Shown here: positions 12,912 to 13,770 of the stretch, piece by piece
Layout of the letters: each line of letters opens with the position of its first letter
Numbering within the stretch: the stretch's first letter is position 1
Source of the DNA: an uncultured Pseudomonadota bacterium
GTDB taxonomy: Bacteria; Myxococcota_A; UBA796; CAJQPC01
Reading direction: 5' to 3'
DNA length: 13,770 bases
Assembly (NCBI GenBank): GCA_937915955.1
Contig: CALGIB010000797.1
Span: 1-13,770 of the forward strand
The notes under the pieces: generated by a model
Told to the model about the DNA's origin: nothing
Seen by the model: only the letters and a program-made list of their open reading frames with translations
Database searches by the model: none
Program-made: the position numbers and the translations under genes

Positions 12912-13770
12912 TCATCCGTTTGTTTGGTTGAAGCTACCAGACGCGAGGCTGCGCAGGTCAGCGACCAGCGCTTGGGCCTGGGCTTTGATGATCCCGCCTG
13001 GATCCTGGTCATACCGGTCCGCGTCCTGGGGACCGGCGAAGGTCACGCCCCGGGACGAGTTCACCAGAGCCCCGCGGAGTCCCGGCAGGAAGCAGGGCAG
13101 GGTGTCCCTGGCCGTGCCCCCCTGCGCGCCGTAGCCGGGGACCAGCAGGATGGAGGCCGGCATCGCTGCTCGGAAGACCCCGGCCTCGGCGGGCACCGTC
13201 GCGCCCACCACCGCGCCCACCGGGCCCAGGCCGCAGGCTCCCAACCTCTCGGCGTTCCAGGCGGCGATCCAGCTGGCGACCTCGAGGGCTCCCTGGCGCT
13301 GGACCTGCAGCTCCGCGGCGCCTGGGTTGCTGGTCCGGACGAGCACGAACAGGCCCTTGCCGTGCTCGCAGCGTTCAAGGAAGGGCTCCAGGCTCTCTCG
13401 GCCCAGGTAGGGGGACAGCGTGACCGCGTCGCCAGCGAGGGGGCCGTCGTCGTCGAGCAGGGCCCGCGCGTAGGCCTGTGCGGTCGAGCCGATGTCCCCG
13501 CGCTTGGCGTCCAGCGCCACGATGAGACCTCGCGCCCGGGCTTCGGCGCAGAGCTGCTCCAGGACCGCCATGCCGGGGCTCCCCAGCTGCTCGAAGAAGG
13601 CCAACTGGGGCTTGAGGGCTGGCACCAACCCCTGGATCGCGTCCAGCACGGTGATGCCCCAGCTCAGGGTCGCCTCGGCCGCCCGGGCTCGGAACGCGGC
13701 GCCGTCGAGGCCCTCGAAGGTCTCGCGCAGGGGGCGAGGGAAGCGCCCCAGGTGCGGGTCGAGGCCGACG
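12912..13770 (-). CDS. pyrF: orotidine 5'-phosphate decarboxylase, type 2 (partial at right edge)
   Basis: PyrF converts OMP to UMP, the last step of de novo pyrimidine synthesis, in the cytoplasm. The reading frame stays open to the right edge of the window. The visible N-terminal part begins VGLDPHLGRFP, the conserved start of the family's first strand, so only a few residues and the start codon are missing. Of 285 residues present, the catalytic block is LDAKRGDIGSTAQAY, with the Lys and Asp residues of the D-x-K-x-x-D array at positions 87-92 counted from the edge. The phosphate-binding end includes LVPGYGAQGG and VNSSRGVTFA. This matches the longer type 2 subfamily known from Myxococcus and mycobacteria. 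An internal GTG at 13649 is not the real start, as conserved sequence precedes it. The downstream lipoprotein follows closely. Confidence 0.96.
   Translation of the reverse strand, partial: VGLDPHLGRFPRPLRETFEGLDGAAFRARAAEATLSWGITVLDAIQGLVPALKPQLAFFEQLGSPGMAVLEQLCAEARARGLIVALDAKRGDIGSTAQAYARALLDDDGPLAGDAVTLSPYLGRESLEPFLERCEHGKGLFVLVRTSNPGAAELQVQRQGALEVASWIAAWNAERLGACGLGPVGAVVGATVPAEAGVFRAAMPASILLVPGYGAQGGTARDTLPCFLPGLRGALVNSSRGVTFAGPQDADRYDQDPGGIIKAQAQALVADLRSLASGSFNQTNG

Noticed and set aside
12899..13012. Longer start for the lipoprotein gene at 13012
   Set aside because: The extra residues precede and destroy the lipoprotein signal and overlap pyrF, whereas GTG 12898 has a good ribosome binding site.

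Overview
The window is 13.8 kb of very GC-rich, densely coding chromosomal DNA from what looks like a Gram-negative bacterium of the Myxococcota (the old deltaproteobacteria). The evidence is indirect: several predicted lipoproteins and exported proteins, a protein built from two Cys-pair domains resembling the myxobacterial AgmX/PglI C-terminal domain, a type-2 PyrF (the subfamily found in Myxococcus and mycobacteria), and strong G/C preference at third codon positions. I see no tRNA, rRNA, CRISPR array, transposase, integrase or insertion sequence.

Left part, plus strand (1-2249): three small, closely packed envelope-protein genes of unknown function (a two-helix membrane protein, an anchored eight-cysteine protein with recurrent CX10C spacing, and an exported protein with two AgmX/PglI-like domains), then a tandem-domain universal stress protein.

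Middle, plus strand (2252-8591): a likely operon of four genes. It encodes a large exported amidohydrolase with a PD40/TolB-type propeller, a putative outer-membrane beta-barrel protein, a lipoprotein of the calcineurin-like metallophosphoesterase family, and MurB of peptidoglycan synthesis. The first three are coupled (stop followed directly by start, then an ATGA overlap) and murB follows 8 bases later. An operon-wide role in the envelope is inference. A small dyad and a possible -10 box lie just upstream.

Right-centre, minus strand (8592-11225): BolA, a monothiol CGFS glutaredoxin, a COG0523/CobW-type metallochaperone GTPase and a PAPS-type sulfotransferase, read in that order. The first three fit an iron-sulfur and metal-homeostasis operon. 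The sulfotransferase may only be co-directional.

Right part (11224-13770): a plus-strand PlsC-type acyltransferase whose start codon overlaps the divergent bolA start within one CATG. Convergent with it, on the minus strand, come pyrF (cut by the right edge) and a downstream lipoprotein gene.

The arrangement is extremely compact. murB and the sulfotransferase gene end back to back inside a single TGATCA, and bolA and the acyltransferase gene appear to begin inside a single CATG. There is no gene-free stretch over 300 bases. I do not see a clear new defence or mobile system. The most unusual items are the two small cysteine-patterned envelope proteins at the left, the bolA-grx-COG0523 linkage, and a sharply bounded island of A/T-ending codons in the phosphoesterase gene.
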